From Candidatus Desulfosporosinus nitrosoreducens (lineage in GTDB: Bacteria; Bacillota; Desulfitobacteriia; Desulfitobacteriales; Desulfitobacteriaceae), in NCBI RefSeq assembly GCF_030954495.1, contig NZ_JAVHUW010000025.1:1-64000 (forward strand): a DNA stretch of 64,000 bases, given 5' to 3'. The notes below the pieces were generated by a model. It had not been told where the DNA came from and searched no databases. It saw only the letters and a program-made list of their open reading frames with translations. A program made the position numbers and the translations under genes. Positions 55,187 to 64,000 of the stretch are shown in pieces; position 1 is the first letter of the stretch, and each line of letters begins with the position of its first letter.

Positions 55187-56521
55187 ATGGAACCATTAAG
55201 AGTTCCACCGCAGAACTTGGAAGCAGAACAATCGGTTTTAGGAGCCATGATGCTCGAACCTGAGTCCGGAAGTTCCGTCTTTGAATTACTTCAGCCGGAG
55301 GATTTTTATCGGGATAGTCACCGCCTGATATTCTCAGCTATCCGGGATCTTTTCGAAAAAGGTGATCCAGTTGACCTTGTCAGTGTTGCTGAGGTTTTAC
55401 GTCAGCAAGGCCGCTTAGAACAAGTTGGTGGGATTGCCACGATCTCCGAAATTGCCCGTTCGGTTCCATCTGCGGCGAATGTGGATTATTATGCCAAACT
55501 TGTCACTGAAAAAGCCCTTTTGCGTCAGCTCATCCAGGTGACAAGCGGTATTCTTGAGCGAGGGTATGAGCCGGGCGAAGAGGCTAAGAATCTTCTTGAA
55601 GAGGCAGAAAAATTAATTCTTGATCTTTCACGCAGACGGGTTAAAGACGGCTTTAGCATAATCCGGGATGTGCTCCTGGATACTTTCGAGAAAATCGAAT
55701 ATCTTTATGCCAATAAAGGGAATCTGACAGGTGTTCCGACTTTTTTTACGGAATTAGACCGCATGACTTCAGGCTGGCAGCCGTCGGATCTCGTGATTAT
55801 CGCCGCGCGCCCTTCCATGGGGAAAACAGCGCTGGTTCTTAACATGGCCCAAAATGCTGCTGTCAGGGCTAAGATACCTGTGGCTGTCTTCAGTTTGGAA
55901 ATGTCTAAAGAACAGTTGGTACAAAGAATGCTGTGCGGGGAAGCAATGGTCGATCAGCAGCGCGTGAGAACAGGTGAATTGTTGGATGCGGATTGGCCTA
56001 AGCTTACACGTGCAGTTGGTCCCTTGTCGGACGCGCCGATTTTTATTGATGATACTGTGGGAATTTCTCTGGCAGAGCTGCGCTCCAAAGCACGTCGTTT
56101 AAAAACCGAACATGATTTAGGCATGGTGATCATTGATTATCTGCAATTGTTGTCTGTGGGAAAAAGGACGGAAAGCAGGCAACAAGAGGTTGCCCAAATC
56201 TCCAGAACCCTTAAAGGACTGGCGCGTGAGCTGAAGGTTCCGGTAATTGCCCTGTCCCAATTGAACCGGGGGGTTGAGCAACGTCAAGACAAACGTCCGA
56301 TTATGTCCGACCTGTTAGAGTCCGGCGCTATCGAAGCGGATGCCGACGTCATTTCTTTTATTTACAGGGATGAATATTATAATCAAGAGTCAGAAAAAAA
56401 AGGAATAGCGGAATTAATTATTGCCAAACATCGCAATGGCCCCGTTGGGACTGTTGAATTAGGATTTCTTAAAGAGTTTACAAAATTCGTCAATCTTGAT
56501 CGCCAGCATCAAGTACTATGA
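55187..56521 (+). CDS. dnaB: Replicative DNA helicase DnaB
   Basis: This 444-residue hexameric helicase is the dnaC product in Bacillus naming. It has an N-terminal collar domain (PPQNLEAEQSVLGAMM), a linker helix and a RecA-like motor with ARPSMGKTALVLNMA, DYLQLL and the arginine-finger region (SDLLESGAIEADADV). No intein is present. AGGAGGAG precedes the ATG. Confidence 0.97.
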   Translation: MEPLRVPPQNLEAEQSVLGAMMLEPESGSSVFELLQPEDFYRDSHRLIFSAIRDLFEKGDPVDLVSVAEVLRQQGRLEQVGGIATISEIARSVPSAANVDYYAKLVTEKALLRQLIQVTSGILERGYEPGEEAKNLLEEAEKLILDLSRRRVKDGFSIIRDVLLDTFEKIEYLYANKGNLTGVPTFFTELDRMTSGWQPSDLVIIAARPSMGKTALVLNMAQNAAVRAKIPVAVFSLEMSKEQLVQRMLCGEAMVDQQRVRTGELLDADWPKLTRAVGPLSDAPIFIDDTVGISLAELRSKARRLKTEHDLGMVIIDYLQLLSVGKRTESRQQEVAQISRTLKGLARELKVPVIALSQLNRGVEQRQDKRPIMSDLLESGAIEADADVISFIYRDEYYNQESEKKGIAELIIAKHRNGPVGTVELGFLKEFTKFVNLDRQHQVL

Positions 56522-56734
56522 TAACTTCCTCCCGTTCTATGATGGACTGGAGGATTTTTATTTATTTCTGCAATTTGAGAAAGGTTGAAGAATCTTATCC
56601 CGAATGATTATCGTGTATTCTTGATTAATGTTCGGTTATTGCATTGACAATGAGAGAGAGGATTGTTAAGATGAGATTGTTTGCGATGAGAAGTTTTCAA
56701 ATTGCAAAAATCAAATGCTCTCGGAGGGGATACC

Positions 56735-58147
56735 ATGAAACATGAAGTGGATGTCTTGATTATCGGGGCGGGTCCAGCGGGAATATTTACGGCTTTAGAG
56801 CTGACGAAGCATAATAATAACCTGAAAATTCTGATTGTAGATAGCGGCCGAACCATAGAAAAACGGAAATGCCCGGCCCGGACGACAGGAGTTTGTGCGG
56901 GATGTAATCCTTGTGCCATTACCAGAGGCTGGTCTGGGGCAGGTGCTTTTAGCGATGGAAAGCTGTCCTTAAGTCCTGCTGTGGGAGGCCGGCTGACGGA
57001 ATATATGAGGGAGGATGAAGCACAAGCCCTGATTGATTATGCCGATTCTATTTACCGGCTTTTTGGGGCACAGGAAACGGTCTATGGCTTAGATACGCGC
57101 CGCGTAGAGGAAATTCAATACGATGCCTCAAGGCATAATATCCAGTTAATTCATTGCCCTGTGCGCCATTTGGGGACTGAGCTGGCATATGATGTTTTAA
57201 AAGGCATGTATAGCCATTTAATGACTAAGACGAATACAACGTTCTGGGAACTTGCGGAGGTCAAGGACATTTTGGCTGGCCCTGAAGGGGCCCAGGGAGC
57301 AATCATCCAACGTCGGGATGAGGCCGAACTTGATGAAGTGTTTGCCCGGTATGTGGTCGCGGCGCCTGGCCGAGGCGGAGCCAACTGGCTTGCAGCTCAA
57401 ACGGTCCGCTTAGGGGTAGTCACGGAAAATAACGAAGTGGATATCGGAGTGCGTGTGGAAGTTCCGAACTCGATTATGGATCATTTAACAAAAGAATTAT
57501 ATGAGGCAAAACTTGTTTATTACTCGGATACCTTTGACCTTAAAACCCGCAGTTTTTGCGTTAACCCTGGCGGAGTTGTTTCCGAAGAGCATTATGATGG
57601 CGGCATAGCCGTTGTGAATGGGCACAGCTATGCCGATGCCGCTAAAAAAACCAAGAATACAAATTTTGCTTTGTTAGTTTCTACTCGCTTTACGGAGCCT
57701 TTTAATCAACCGATTGAATATGGCCGGTATATTGCGAGACTGGCCAATATGCTGACGGGCGGCGGTGTGATGGTACAGCGTCTGGGTGACCTGATTCAGG
57801 GCAGAAGAACAACGGACAGTCGTTTGCGCAAGTCGACGACGGTTCCAACGCTTCTTTCTGCGGTTCCTGGTGATCTCAGCTACGTCTTGCCTGCTCGCTA
57901 TCTCACCTCCTTAACGGAAACTCTTAAAGCGTTTGATAAGATTGCGCCGGGCATGTACTCTAAGAACACGCTGCTTTATGGAGTGGAGGTCAAATTTTAT
58001 TCTTCGAAAGTTAAAGTTAAGACGAATTTTGAAACAGCGATTCCTCGTTTGTATGCTATTGGCGATGGCGCCGGAATTACCCGGGGGTTGATGCAGGCTT
58101 CGACCACAGGGATTGTTGTGGCGCGGGATATTGTGTCTCAAGAATAA
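56735..58147 (+). CDS. FAD-dependent dehydrogenase-like protein (COG2509 type)
   Basis: This 470-residue flavoprotein begins MKHEVDVLIIGAGPAGIFTA, a Rossmann FAD motif, and has CPARTTGVCAGCNPCAITRG near residues 55-74, a cysteine-rich stretch that is the mark of this uncharacterised family (COG2509). GAGAFSDGKLSLSP and the C-terminal IGDGAGITRGLMQAS complete the pattern. The substrate is unknown. ATG at 56735 with CGGAGGGG upstream; it is common ahead of purB or purA in this group. Confidence 0.88.
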   Translation: MKHEVDVLIIGAGPAGIFTALELTKHNNNLKILIVDSGRTIEKRKCPARTTGVCAGCNPCAITRGWSGAGAFSDGKLSLSPAVGGRLTEYMREDEAQALIDYADSIYRLFGAQETVYGLDTRRVEEIQYDASRHNIQLIHCPVRHLGTELAYDVLKGMYSHLMTKTNTTFWELAEVKDILAGPEGAQGAIIQRRDEAELDEVFARYVVAAPGRGGANWLAAQTVRLGVVTENNEVDIGVRVEVPNSIMDHLTKELYEAKLVYYSDTFDLKTRSFCVNPGGVVSEEHYDGGIAVVNGHSYADAAKKTKNTNFALLVSTRFTEPFNQPIEYGRYIARLANMLTGGGVMVQRLGDLIQGRRTTDSRLRKSTTVPTLLSAVPGDLSYVLPARYLTSLTETLKAFDKIAPGMYSKNTLLYGVEVKFYSSKVKVKTNFETAIPRLYAIGDGAGITRGLMQASTTGIVVARDIVSQE

Positions 58148-58208
58148 AGGACCGTAGCTGCAGATGAAGTTATCTTCATCTGTAGTTTCACTGAACAGGG
58201 GGCGAAAG

Positions 58209-59507
58209 TTGTTGCTGGATCGATATACACACCCCGAAATGGGAAAGCTATGGCAGGATGGTTATGAGTATGAACGATGGTTGGAAGTGGAACTTGCGGT
58301 TGCTGAAGTCATGACAGTGCGGGGAGAAATTCCTCAGGAGGCTATGGCGGAAATCAGACGTTCGGCCAAGGTTAACTCCAAGCGGGTTCTGGAAATTGAA
58401 AGTATAGTCAGGCACGACCTCATTGCCTTTTTACAAGCAGTTGTAGAGGAAATAGGGGAAGCGGGAAAATACCTTCATCTTGGTTTAACATCGTCTGATG
58501 TTAAAGATACTGCCTTAAGTCTTGTCTTGCGGGATTCGGGTCTTTTACTAAAAAAAGACCTCCGAGTCTTGCGTGAGGCTTTGGCTAAGAGAGCTGTTGA
58601 GAGTAAATATACCGTCATGGTTGGCCGGACGCACGGCATTCATGCTGAACCTCTGACCTTTGGCTTGAAATTAGCTTTGTGGGTTGCTGAACTGGACCGC
58701 CAGGAGGAACGCCTTGACCAGGCAATCTCTTCGGTGAGCGTCGGTAAAATATCAGGCGCGGTTGGAACTTATGCCAATGTGTCACCTGAAGTTGAAGAAG
58801 CGGTTTGCAATTATTTGGGGTTGACGGCTGCTTTAGTCAGCAACCAAATTTTGCAGCGGGACAGACATGCCCATTTTGTGACGACCCTTGCCTTGATTGG
58901 CGGCTCGCTGGAAAAGATTGCCACAGAAATTCGCAATCTGCAGCGTACGGACATTCTTGAAGTAGAGGAACCATTTGCGAAAGGTCAGAAGGGCTCTTCG
59001 GCTATGCCTCACAAGCGCAATCCAATCGTTTGCGAGCAGGTAAGCGGAATGTCAAGGTTATTGCGGGGCAATGCTCTGGCTGCCATGGAGAACATTGCTC
59101 TCTGGCATGAACGGGACATGACTCATAGCTCTGTGGAACGGATTATACTGCCGGACAGTTGTTTGCTTTTAGATCATATGCTCAGGCAGATGACCCGAAT
59201 TATCTCAGGTTTGACCATTCGCAGCGAGCAAATGAAGCGGAATTTGCAGAAAACCTATGGCTTGACGTCATCCCAGCGCGTTCTCTTAGCGCTTGTGGAG
59301 CATGGCTGCATGCGGGAAGAGGCTTATGCCTGGGTTCAGCAGGATGCTTTTGCGGCTTGGGATCAGGGGCAAGACTTTATAGACGTTGTTTCTGCAGATC
59401 CGCGAATTGCCAACTATTTATCCCAAGACGATCTCAAGGGTCTTTTCGATCTGAGCTATCATCTTCAGCATGTTGACGATATTTTTAAACGAATGAGTTT
59501 AGAGTAG
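58209..59507 (+). CDS. purB: Adenylosuccinate lyase
   Basis: This protein of about 432 residues belongs to the fumarase/aspartase superfamily and catalyses two steps of purine synthesis, SAICAR to AICAR and adenylosuccinate to AMP. It shows DRYTHPEMGKLW at the start, LHLGLTSSDVKDTA, and the signature loop GSSAMPHKRNPI with the catalytic Ser. The start is one of two TTG codons at 58209/58212, behind CAGGGGG; the upstream in-frame ATG at 58164 has no ribosome site and adds unrelated residues. purA follows after about 60 bases. Confidence 0.94.
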   Translation: MLLDRYTHPEMGKLWQDGYEYERWLEVELAVAEVMTVRGEIPQEAMAEIRRSAKVNSKRVLEIESIVRHDLIAFLQAVVEEIGEAGKYLHLGLTSSDVKDTALSLVLRDSGLLLKKDLRVLREALAKRAVESKYTVMVGRTHGIHAEPLTFGLKLALWVAELDRQEERLDQAISSVSVGKISGAVGTYANVSPEVEEAVCNYLGLTAALVSNQILQRDRHAHFVTTLALIGGSLEKIATEIRNLQRTDILEVEEPFAKGQKGSSAMPHKRNPIVCEQVSGMSRLLRGNALAAMENIALWHERDMTHSSVERIILPDSCLLLDHMLRQMTRIISGLTIRSEQMKRNLQKTYGLTSSQRVLLALVEHGCMREEAYAWVQQDAFAAWDQGQDFIDVVSADPRIANYLSQDDLKGLFDLSYHLQHVDDIFKRMSLE

Positions 59508-60854
<1,347 letters not shown>

Positions 60855-60895
60855 AATACAAGTTTAAGTAAATTTATGTTGTAAAAAAATGAATC

Positions 60896-60924
60896 TTGAC
60901 ACATTTATCACTTTCCTGTAATAT
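60896..60924 (+). promoter_or_regulatory. Promoter of tRNA-Lys
   Basis: TTGACA (60896-60901), 17 bases, TAATAT (60919-60924). The spacer ends CTTTCCTG, as does that of the tRNA-Glu promoter at 63186. Confidence 0.8.
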
Positions 60925-60947
60925 TTAAACGCTAGGACAAGCATTTG

Positions 60948-61023
60948 GAGCCATTAGCTCAGTCGGTAGAGCACCTGACTTTTAATCAGGGTGTCCCGCG
61001 TTCGAGTCGCGGATGGCTCACCA
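60948..61023 (+). tRNA. tRNA-Lys (TTT)
   Basis: This 76-base gene has acceptor GAGCCAT/ATGGCTC, anticodon loop CTTTTAA giving TTT, T-loop TTCGAGT and encoded CCA. Confidence 0.96.
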
Positions 61024-61197
61024 TTTTCTAAAAGAATTACAGGTTAGCTTTGGCTATAAAGCGGCAACTGGACAGCAAATGTTTGTTTGTATGTTTAGTT
61101 ACGCTTTTTTTAATAAATGATTACATAAACGGCCACTTCATGGTTTTAACAGGTACTTAAAAATTCTCTTTCGGAAAAACGAATAAAAGAGTTTTGA

Positions 61198-61282
61198 AAA
61201 AGGCAAACCCAGCGAAAGCTGGGGACGCAAAGCTACGGATCTTCCATGAAAGGATGATGATGGCCGAGTTACCAAACCAGAG
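61198..61282 (+). ncRNA. Cyclic-di-GMP-I (GEMM-I) riboswitch
   Basis: The conserved core is clear: GGCAAACC, the GCGAAAGC tetraloop hairpin (CCCAGCGAAAGCTGGG), GGACGCAAAGC, then the second hairpin with its tetraloop-receptor part and GGCCGAGTTACC. It lies 80 bases upstream of a chemoreceptor gene, a common target class, and a terminator hairpin follows. Confidence 0.92.
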
Positions 61283-61289
61283 GTTTCTT

Positions 61290-61321
61290 CGCCATGCCTG
61301 TCCGGGTGGCGATTTTGTTTT
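61290..61321 (+). terminator. Expression-platform terminator of the riboswitch
   Basis: CGCCA and CC on one side pair with GG and TGGCG around TGTCC, followed by ATTTTGTTTT. It lies between the c-di-GMP aptamer and the chemoreceptor ribosome site, so ligand binding probably decides read-through. Confidence 0.75.
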
Positions 61322-61363
61322 AAGTAATCAGAACTAATACTATTTGAGGAGGGCGTTAATGTT

Positions 61364-63139
61364 TTGACGAAAATAAAATATCGGATTCTTCTTTTGCTGG
61401 TGATTACGACGTTTATTATGGGTCTCATCCTTGGTGGGTATAATATCTATACTGTCATTTCGACGGAGCAAGCCAATATAGCCGAATATCGCTCGACTTT
61501 ATATGAACAGTTTGACCGGACAATTAAGCTGGAGGTCCAAACAGCTTATAGTTTAGTACAGGATACGTACAATAAACAGCAAAAGGGAGAGCTCACTCCT
61601 GAGCAAGCTAAAACAAAAGCTGCGGATCTAGTCAGAAATTTGCGCTATGACCAGGAAAATTACTTTTGGATTGATACAACGGACGGAATAAATGTAGTCC
61701 TTCTGGGAAGAACAGATTCGGAAGGCAAATCCCGCTATAATTCTAAAGACAGCAACGGCAAATTATTTGTTCAAGAATTCATTTCCCATGGTTCCCAACC
61801 GGGTGGAGGGTATACGGATTATACTTTTGCCAAACCGAACCAGACGGAACTTCTGCCCAAAAGGAGTTACACCTTGTTGTTCCAGCCGTATAATTGGGTG
61901 ATCGGCACAGGGAACTGGGTCGATGATATGGACAAACTTGTCTTGGCTAAGCAACAAGAAATTAGGCAAAAAGGACAAAAAAGTGTTACTTATACTATTC
62001 TGTCGCTTATCATAGCTTTTGGAATTTCTTTGGTATTAGGAACATTGCTGAGCAATAACATTTCAAAGCAAATTGTAAATGTGGCAGAAAATGCCGAGGA
62101 AATTGCTAACGGTAATTTGAACATTGACATTAAGAAATTCAGCAGCAATTCGAAGGATGAATTAGGCCAACTCGGAAGGGCCTTTAAAACTATGGCCGAG
62201 AACTTAATTCAATTGGTTCAACATGTATCTGTCTCTGCCGCTCATGTTGCCGCATCTTCACAAGAACTTAGCGCCGGAGCGGAACAATCCGCCCAGGCGT
62301 CTAATCAAGTGTCGGTGGCTATCATGGAGGTTTCCAAAGGAGCCGATAAGCAGCTTAATGCTATGAATGAAACGTCCGCTATTGTAGAACAAATGTCCGC
62401 AGGGATTCAGCAAATGGTGGAAAATGCCAAGGTCGTTGTTCATTCCTCGGAAAAAACGGCTCATTCGGCAGCTGAGGGAAGCTCGGCAATTGATAAAACG
62501 ATACAGCAAATGCTGACGATCGATCAAACTGTAACTGGCTCTGCAGAAGTAGTCGAGAATTTAGGAGAGCGTTCCAAAGAGATCGGGCAGATTGTCGATA
62601 CAATATCCGGAATTGCCGCCCAAACAAACCTGCTTGCTTTAAATGCTGCGATTGAGGCTGCCCGTGCGGGAGACCAAGGAAGAGGTTTTGCAGTTGTTGC
62701 TGACGAAGTCCGTAAGTTGGCCGAACAATCCCAAGAAGCTTCTCAGCAAATTGCCTCTTTGATTCATGAAATTCAGCAAGATACTCAAAAGGCTGTCCTT
62801 TCAATTAACGAAGGAACCCATCAGGTCAAGCTGGGCACTGAAGTCGCCGAAACTGCCGGTCGGGCCTTTAGTGAAATTTCGGCTTTAATTTACGAGGTCT
62901 CTTCTCAGATTGAAGAAATTTCTAAAGAGATTCAACAGATGGCGATAGGTAATGAACGAATAGTGACCTCAGTGAATGATGTCTTTGAGGCAAGTCGGAA
63001 TATCACGGACCAAACACAGACCGTATCTGCGGCGACAGAAGAACAAACGGCTTCTGTTGAAGAGATTGCTTCCTCAAGCAAGGTTTTAGCTACAATGGCT
63101 GAAGAACTGCAAGCCGCGTTGAGTAAGTTCAATATTTAA
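61364..63139 (+). CDS. Methyl-accepting chemotaxis protein with sCache domain
   Basis: This 591-residue receptor has TM1 (about residues 8-30), an extracellular single-Cache domain of the sCache_2 type (about 35-200; [34 protein letters not shown]), TM2 (about 205-230), a HAMP domain (about 230-285) and a long coiled-coil signalling part with the tip [20 protein letters not shown]. sCache_2 domains often bind small organic acids. The start is TTG at 61364, with GAGGAGGG upstream. A c-di-GMP riboswitch controls it, linking motility signalling to the second messenger. Confidence 0.94.
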   Translation: MTKIKYRILLLLVITTFIMGLILGGYNIYTVISTEQANIAEYRSTLYEQFDRTIKLEVQTAYSLVQDTYNKQQKGELTPEQAKTKAADLVRNLRYDQENYFWIDTTDGINVVLLGRTDSEGKSRYNSKDSNGKLFVQEFISHGSQPGGGYTDYTFAKPNQTELLPKRSYTLLFQPYNWVIGTGNWVDDMDKLVLAKQQEIRQKGQKSVTYTILSLIIAFGISLVLGTLLSNNISKQIVNVAENAEEIANGNLNIDIKKFSSNSKDELGQLGRAFKTMAENLIQLVQHVSVSAAHVAASSQELSAGAEQSAQASNQVSVAIMEVSKGADKQLNAMNETSAIVEQMSAGIQQMVENAKVVVHSSEKTAHSAAEGSSAIDKTIQQMLTIDQTVTGSAEVVENLGERSKEIGQIVDTISGIAAQTNLLALNAAIEAARAGDQGRGFAVVADEVRKLAEQSQEASQQIASLIHEIQQDTQKAVLSINEGTHQVKLGTEVAETAGRAFSEISALIYEVSSQIEEISKEIQQMAIGNERIVTSVNDVFEASRNITDQTQTVSAATEEQTASVEEIASSSKVLATMAEELQAALSKFNI

Positions 63140-63185
63140 CCACGTGCCCTGATGAATATTTAAATAACTTAGTATAGGAGAGTAC

Positions 63186-63214
63186 TTGACACCAATCAAG
63201 CTTTCCTGTAAAAT
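63186..63214 (+). promoter_or_regulatory. Promoter of tRNA-Glu/tRNA-Phe
   Basis: TTGACA (63186-63191), 17 bases ending CTTTCCTG, TAAAAT (63209-63214). Confidence 0.8.
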
Positions 63215-63264
63215 TCATATCTGTGAGCTAGGTTGCCTAATATATCAGAGCCTACTTAGCGACG

Positions 63265-63341
63265 TGGCCCGTTGGTCAAGCGGTCTAAGACACCGCCCTT
63301 TCACGGCGGCTACACGGGTTCGAATCCCGTACGGGTCACCA
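63265..63341 (+). tRNA. tRNA-Glu (TTC)
   Basis: This 77-base gene has acceptor GGCCCGT/ACGGGTC, anticodon loop CTTTCAC giving TTC, T-loop TTCGAAT and encoded CCA. Confidence 0.95.
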
Positions 63342-63347
63342 CTATTT

Positions 63348-63423
<76 letters not shown>

Positions 63424-63440
63424 CTTTGTTTTTCTAGGTC

Positions 63441-63469
63441 TTGACGAAAGACTAAAGCTCGTTTATAGT
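63441..63469 (+). promoter_or_regulatory. Promoter of tRNA-Gly
   Basis: TTGACG (63441-63446), 17 bases, TATAGT (63464-63469). The sequence TTGAC..AAAGACTAAAG is repeated in tandem 28 bases on, so the promoter half-site is duplicated. Confidence 0.65.
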
Positions 63470-63520
63470 TGACTTAAAGACTAAAGTGATTTGCGTTTTA
63501 ACACTTTCGTCGTTTTGAAT

Positions 63521-63595
63521 GCGGACGTGGCTCAGCGGTAGAGCATTGGCTTCCCAAGCCGAGGATCGCGAGTTCGAATCTCGTCGTCCGCTCCA
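63521..63595 (+). tRNA. tRNA-Gly (CCC)
   Basis: This 75-base gene has acceptor GCGGACG/CGTCCGC, anticodon loop TTCCCAA giving CCC, T-loop TTCGAAT and encoded CCA. Confidence 0.95.
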
Positions 63596-63609
63596 TATGA
63601 AGCTTCAGG

Positions 63610-63654
63610 GGGTTCAGGGTTTCCTTAATGGAAGTCTGGACTCCTTTTTTGTAT
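63610..63654 (+). terminator. Terminator after the tRNA cluster
   Basis: An imperfect stem of about 15 bp (GGGTTCAGGGTTTCC against GGAAGTCTGGACTCC, with G-U pairs and two mismatches), then six T. Confidence 0.7.
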
Positions 63655-64000
63655 AGGCCGAGGCTCTTATCTAAGAGTATTGGACAGGTAATTTTTGACT
63701 AGGCCGGGACTCACTATTCCTTCTAAATCTTAATTATTGGAGGAATTATATTGGCAGGATTGTTAAACCAGAATTCGTGTTTATTCATGTTTTAGCCCCC
63801 TCTTTGATCTGATTTAATTGTACCGGGGATTTGGAAATAGCAAAATCTTTGGAATTGAGGAGGGAATAGTGGGGGGGTGTCGAAGACTTATCGGACAGAC
63901 AACTTTTTTGTAAGAACTTAATTTATAGAGTTGGAATGGCCAGGAACCTAAGTATGACATAAGAGAATGGTCCCCGGATCATATGAAGATGGGGAAAGGT
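63655..64000. other. Intergenic end of window; possible Spo0A box
   Basis: I see no supported reading frame here. A TGTCGAA sequence, the core of a Spo0A-binding box, lies at 63878-63884. A ribosome-site-like GGAGG at about 63741 leads only into a 14-codon frame. The upstream region of a gene beyond base 64000 may be included. Confidence 0.35.

Overview
The window is the chromosomal replication-origin region of a low-to-mid GC, endospore-forming, anaerobic Firmicute. Gene order and protein style fit Peptococcaceae of the Desulfosporosinus/Desulfitobacterium type; this is inference, because no rRNA is present to settle it. Support comes from the order gyrA-gyrB-remB-recF-dnaN-dnaA-oriC-rpmH-rnpA-yidD-yidC-jag-mnmE-mnmG-rsmG-parA-parB, DnaA boxes on both sides of dnaA, three parS sites, the spore gene yyaC, and a selenocysteine apparatus (selB plus a tRNA-Sec gene).

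Region 1 (1-8.6 kb) is accessory. It opens with the end of an IS3-type element that cuts off a C39-like cysteine peptidase gene, which also carries a frameshift. Then come small exported proteins and lipoproteins (SH3, Asp-box propeller, unknown families), a decayed double-psi beta-barrel gene with two in-frame TGA codons, and an ECF-type sigma factor with its membrane anti-sigma partner. Four copies of one bipartite promoter motif (TGTTGCWAAA, exactly 11 bases, TTGTCTT) lie in the correct orientation upstream of four of these exported-protein units. I read this as a local cell-envelope regulon driven by the ECF sigma factor. This is the least expected structure in the window.

Region 2 (9-22 kb, minus strand) holds tRNA-Ser(CGA), tadA, two tRNA-Arg, tRNA-Ser(TGA), serS, pdxT-pdxS, gyrA-gyrB, remB, recF, dnaN and dnaA. 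Region 3 (22-34 kb, plus strand) holds the ribosome/secretion/tRNA-modification operon from rpmH to rsmG, a VanW-type wall protein behind a structured leader, parA-parB with parS sites, DUF554 and DUF4446 genes, and yyaC on the minus strand. Region 4 (34-45.2 kb) has a YkvI-type carrier, selB with a multi-hairpin leader, a complete branched-chain amino-acid ABC operon with two paralogous binding proteins, a CBS-ACT protein, a 26-bp perfect palindrome, a 45-codon gene and selC (tRNA-Sec). Region 5 (45.5-61 kb) has cvpA, an M18 aminopeptidase, mscS, DUF951, ychF, rpsF-ssb-rpsR, rplI, a LonC-type protease, dnaB, an FAD protein, purB and purA. Region 6 (61-64 kb) has tRNA-Lys, a cyclic-di-GMP-I riboswitch with terminator controlling a Cache chemoreceptor, then tRNA-Glu, tRNA-Phe and tRNA-Gly.

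Together the core encodes replication initiation and segregation, membrane insertion, tRNA maturation, purine and PLP synthesis. The less conserved parts deal with sensing and the cell surface.
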